Below are positions 5,560 to 7,070 of a DNA stretch of 7,070 nt, piece after piece (the first letter of the stretch is position 1; every line of letters starts with the position of its first letter). The stretch comes from an uncultured Prosthecobacter sp. (lineage in GTDB: Bacteria > Verrucomicrobiota > Verrucomicrobiia > Verrucomicrobiales > Verrucomicrobiaceae). The position numbers and the translations under genes are program-made. The notes beneath the pieces are model-generated. The model saw only the letters and a program-made list of their open reading frames with translations, had not been told where the DNA came from and searched no databases. The stretch spans positions 1-7,070 of the forward strand of contig CANNUR010000156.1 of NCBI GenBank assembly GCA_947523045.1. The letters run 5' to 3'.

Positions 5560-6450
5560 ATGGCCCTGCTCCTCAACGGCGAACCGGTCGACGAAGAACT
5601 CATCGAAGCGGAGTTCAACCAGGTGAAGGGTCATTATGAGCGCCTGCTCATGGTGTCCTGCTGCGAACGCGACGCCGAGTTCCGCGCCACCGCCAAGGAC
5701 AATGTGCTGTCGCGCCTGCTGCTCAACCAGGAGGCGGCCAAGCGCTTTCCCGAGGTCGATGAGGCCGAGGTGACCGCCCGACTCGAGAAGCTCATCGAGC
5801 AGGCCGGCGGCGAGACACGGTTTTACATGAACCTCGGCATGCCGACGAAGGACGAGGCGCTCGTGCGTCAAAACGTTGCCGGCGGTGTCCGTCTCGACAA
5901 GCTGCTGGCCGAGGTCTACGGCGAGGACCCCGAGTTCAGCGAGGCCGAACTGCGCGCCTACTACGACAGCCACCTCGACCAGTTCATGAGCGAGGAGAGG
6001 ATCCGCGCCGCCCACATCACCAAGAGCCTGCAGGGCGCGAGCAGTCGCACCGCCGTCTATCAGGAACTGCGCGACCTGCGCGAGCGCCTGCTCGCCGGCG
6101 AGGACTTCATGACCCTGGCCGAGCAGCACCGCAGCGGCGAGCAGCAGCAGATCGACCTCGGCTGGTTCAAGCGCGGTGAGTTCATGGAGGAGTTTGAGAC
6201 CATTGCCTTCTCGATGGGCACCGGCGAGATCAGCCCGGTGTTTGTCACCCAGCTCGGCTTCCACCTCTGCACCGTTCTGGAGCGCCGGGCGGCCGAGCCG
6301 CTGCCATTTGCGGCGGTGCAGGACGCGGTGCGGGAGCGCCTGCTCGAAGCACGCAAGGACGCGCAGTTCAACGCCTTCATCGAAGGTCTCAAGGCCACGG
6401 CGGTGATCGAGGACACCGACCCGCCGGAGTCGGAGCACAGCGGTCACTGA
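5560..6450 (+). CDS. Parvulin-type peptidyl-prolyl cis-trans isomerase, cytoplasmic form
   Basis: A 296-residue protein built like SurA/PrsA/NifM folding factors: a helical N-terminal part (about 1-140, with DEELIEAEFNQVKGHYERLL, NVLSRLLLNQEAAKRF and FSEAELRAYYDSHLDQF) and a parvulin rotamase domain (about 147-241). The rotamase core is seen as RIRAAHI (with His152), LLAGEDFMTLAEQHRSG, DLGWFKRGEF (199-208), FETIAFSMGTGEISPVFVTQLGFHLCTVLE (with His235). The conserved phrase 'G.(I/L)G.F..G.....F..A.F.....G.(I/V)S....T..G.H' is followed closely. A C-terminal helix (251-280) and a short acidic tail end it. Unlike SurA or PrsA it has no signal peptide and starts MALLLNGEPVDEE, so a cytoplasmic role in protein folding, as for NifM, is inferred; no nif genes are in view. 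No Shine-Dalgarno is evident before the ATG. It is convergent with smc. Confidence 0.88.
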   Translation: MALLLNGEPVDEELIEAEFNQVKGHYERLLMVSCCERDAEFRATAKDNVLSRLLLNQEAAKRFPEVDEAEVTARLEKLIEQAGGETRFYMNLGMPTKDEALVRQNVAGGVRLDKLLAEVYGEDPEFSEAELRAYYDSHLDQFMSEERIRAAHITKSLQGASSRTAVYQELRDLRERLLAGEDFMTLAEQHRSGEQQQIDLGWFKRGEFMEEFETIAFSMGTGEISPVFVTQLGFHLCTVLERRAAEPLPFAAVQDAVRERLLEARKDAQFNAFIEGLKATAVIEDTDPPESEHSGH

Positions 6451-6456
6451 GCCGTC

Positions 6457-6478
6457 CCTGCCGCCCGCGGGCGGCAGG
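6457..6478. terminator. Perfect 22-base palindrome between convergent genes, probable bidirectional terminator
   Basis: The 11-base arm cctgccgcccg (6457-6467) is followed at once by its exact complement cgggcggcagg (6468-6478). It lies in the 39-base gap between the stop codons of the isomerase (plus) and SMC (minus), where a shared terminator is expected. The stem is almost wholly G/C and the flanking T-runs are poor on both sides (cccggtcattct on the plus side), so termination efficiency is uncertain. Confidence 0.6.
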
Positions 6479-6489
6479 CCCGGTCATTC

Positions 6490-7070
6490 TCAGGACGACA
6501 GCGCCGGCGTGTCAGCCGAGTCATCCGACTTGTCTGAATCGTCAGACCCGTCCGACTCCCCAACGGCTTCTTCGGTCGCATGGTGCGCCTCCTCGGCGGC
6601 GACCTCAGCCTCGACGCGGGCCTTCTCACTGCGCGATGCCCGGCCTTCGTCCTGGGTCATGCGCACACCGACCGGCTTGCTGACGCCGAACTCCTGCATG
6701 GTGACGCCGTAGATGACGTCGGCGCGGCCCATCGTGCGCTTGTTGTGGGTGACGATGATGAACTGCGAGTTCTCGATGAAGTTGTCGAGCATCTTCAGGA
6801 AGCGCGAGATGTTCGATTCATCGAGCGGCGCGTCGAGCTCGTCGAGCACGCAGAACGGGCTGGGCTTGACCTGGTAGATCGAGAACAGCAGGGCGACCGC
6901 CGTCATGCTGCGCTCGCCACCGGAGAGCAGGGTGATGGTCTGCAGCTTTTTGCCCGGCGGTTTGGCGATGATCTCGATGCCGGATTCGAGCGGATCATTT
7001 TCGTCGACCAGCATGAGGTCGGCCTTGGCCTGCGGGCCGAACAGCTCCTTGAAGTTGGCCTGGAAGAAGT
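6490..7070 (-). CDS. smc: Chromosome segregation protein SMC, C-terminal part (cut by window edge)
   Basis: The visible 192 residues are the C-terminal half of the SMC ATPase head. They open with FFQANFKELFGPQAKADLML and DPLESGIEIIAKPPGKKLQ. The ABC signature LSGGERSMTAVALLF, the Walker B and D-loop FCVLDELDAPLDESN, the switch His in FIIVTHNKRTM, and the closing ADVIYGVTMQEFGVSK follow. SMC dimers with kleisin partners compact and segregate the chromosome; the head binds DNA-bound ATP sandwich partners through this signature. The N-terminal head, coiled-coil arms and hinge lie beyond the right edge. After the usual end near GVRMTQDEG there is a hydrophilic tail of about 54 residues: a charged helix-like part (RSEKARVEAEVAAEEAHH) and a Ser/Asp-rich end (ESDGSDDSDKSDDSADT). 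This tail is unusual beside typical bacterial SMC, which stops soon after the core. It is convergent with the isomerase gene. Confidence 0.95.
   Translation of the reverse strand, partial: FFQANFKELFGPQAKADLMLVDENDPLESGIEIIAKPPGKKLQTITLLSGGERSMTAVALLFSIYQVKPSPFCVLDELDAPLDESNISRFLKMLDNFIENSQFIIVTHNKRTMGRADVIYGVTMQEFGVSKPVGVRMTQDEGRASRSEKARVEAEVAAEEAHHATEEAVGESDGSDDSDKSDDSADTPALSS

Noticed and set aside
5542..6447. 301-residue minus-strand frame opposite the isomerase
   Set aside because: Leu/Ala/Gly/Val-rich mirror translation; the plus strand carries the parvulin motifs.

Overview
The window is GC-rich with strongly G/C-ending codons. It reads as a chromosomal segment of a member of the Planctomycetota-Verrucomicrobiota-Chlamydiota group, most likely a verrucomicrobium of the Opitutales type. 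The reasons are a secreted autotransporter-type beta-strand repeat protein, a secreted formylglycine-type sulfatase, and a divergent secreted HxCCxxC metal-binding-like protein next to ordinary housekeeping genes. The lineage is an inference from gene content; no rRNA or marker gene is complete here.

Layout, left to right. (1) 1-502, minus strand: N-terminal part of a secreted autotransporter-associated beta-strand repeat protein, cut by the window edge. (2) 503-815: a divergent intergenic region with a short 9-base-period repeat. (3) 816-2684, plus: a complete secreted sulfatase with every expected active-site residue and a beta-rich C-terminal extension. (4) 2685-3246: non-coding. It holds two decayed copies of a sulfatase 3' end (2697-2740 and 3026-3100) on either side of about 285 bases with no recognisable content, then a second 9-base-period repeat. 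(5) 3247-4323, minus: an ATPase subunit of a PotA/FbpC-like ABC importer, with no permease beside it. (6) 4429-4914, plus: a conserved-looking hypothetical protein, divergent from the ATPase. (7) 4985-5476, plus: a small exported protein made of two HMA-like domains. (8) A strong hairpin at 5504-5533. (9) 5560-6450, plus: a parvulin-type peptidyl-prolyl isomerase with no signal peptide. (10) A perfect 22-base palindrome at 6457-6478 between convergent genes. (11) 6490 to the right edge, minus: the C-terminal ATPase half of the chromosome segregation protein SMC.

How the genes relate. The sulfatase and the beta-strand repeat protein are divergent and both exported, which fits a surface or periplasmic polysaccharide-handling lifestyle, but no direct link is shown. 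The plus-strand genes from 4429 to 6450 run head to tail with short gaps and could be partly co-transcribed, although the 5504-5533 hairpin probably separates the metal-binding protein from the isomerase. I see no CRISPR array, tRNA, rRNA, integrase or intact transposase. The most unusual items are the duplicated sulfatase tail remnants and the double HxCCxxC protein.
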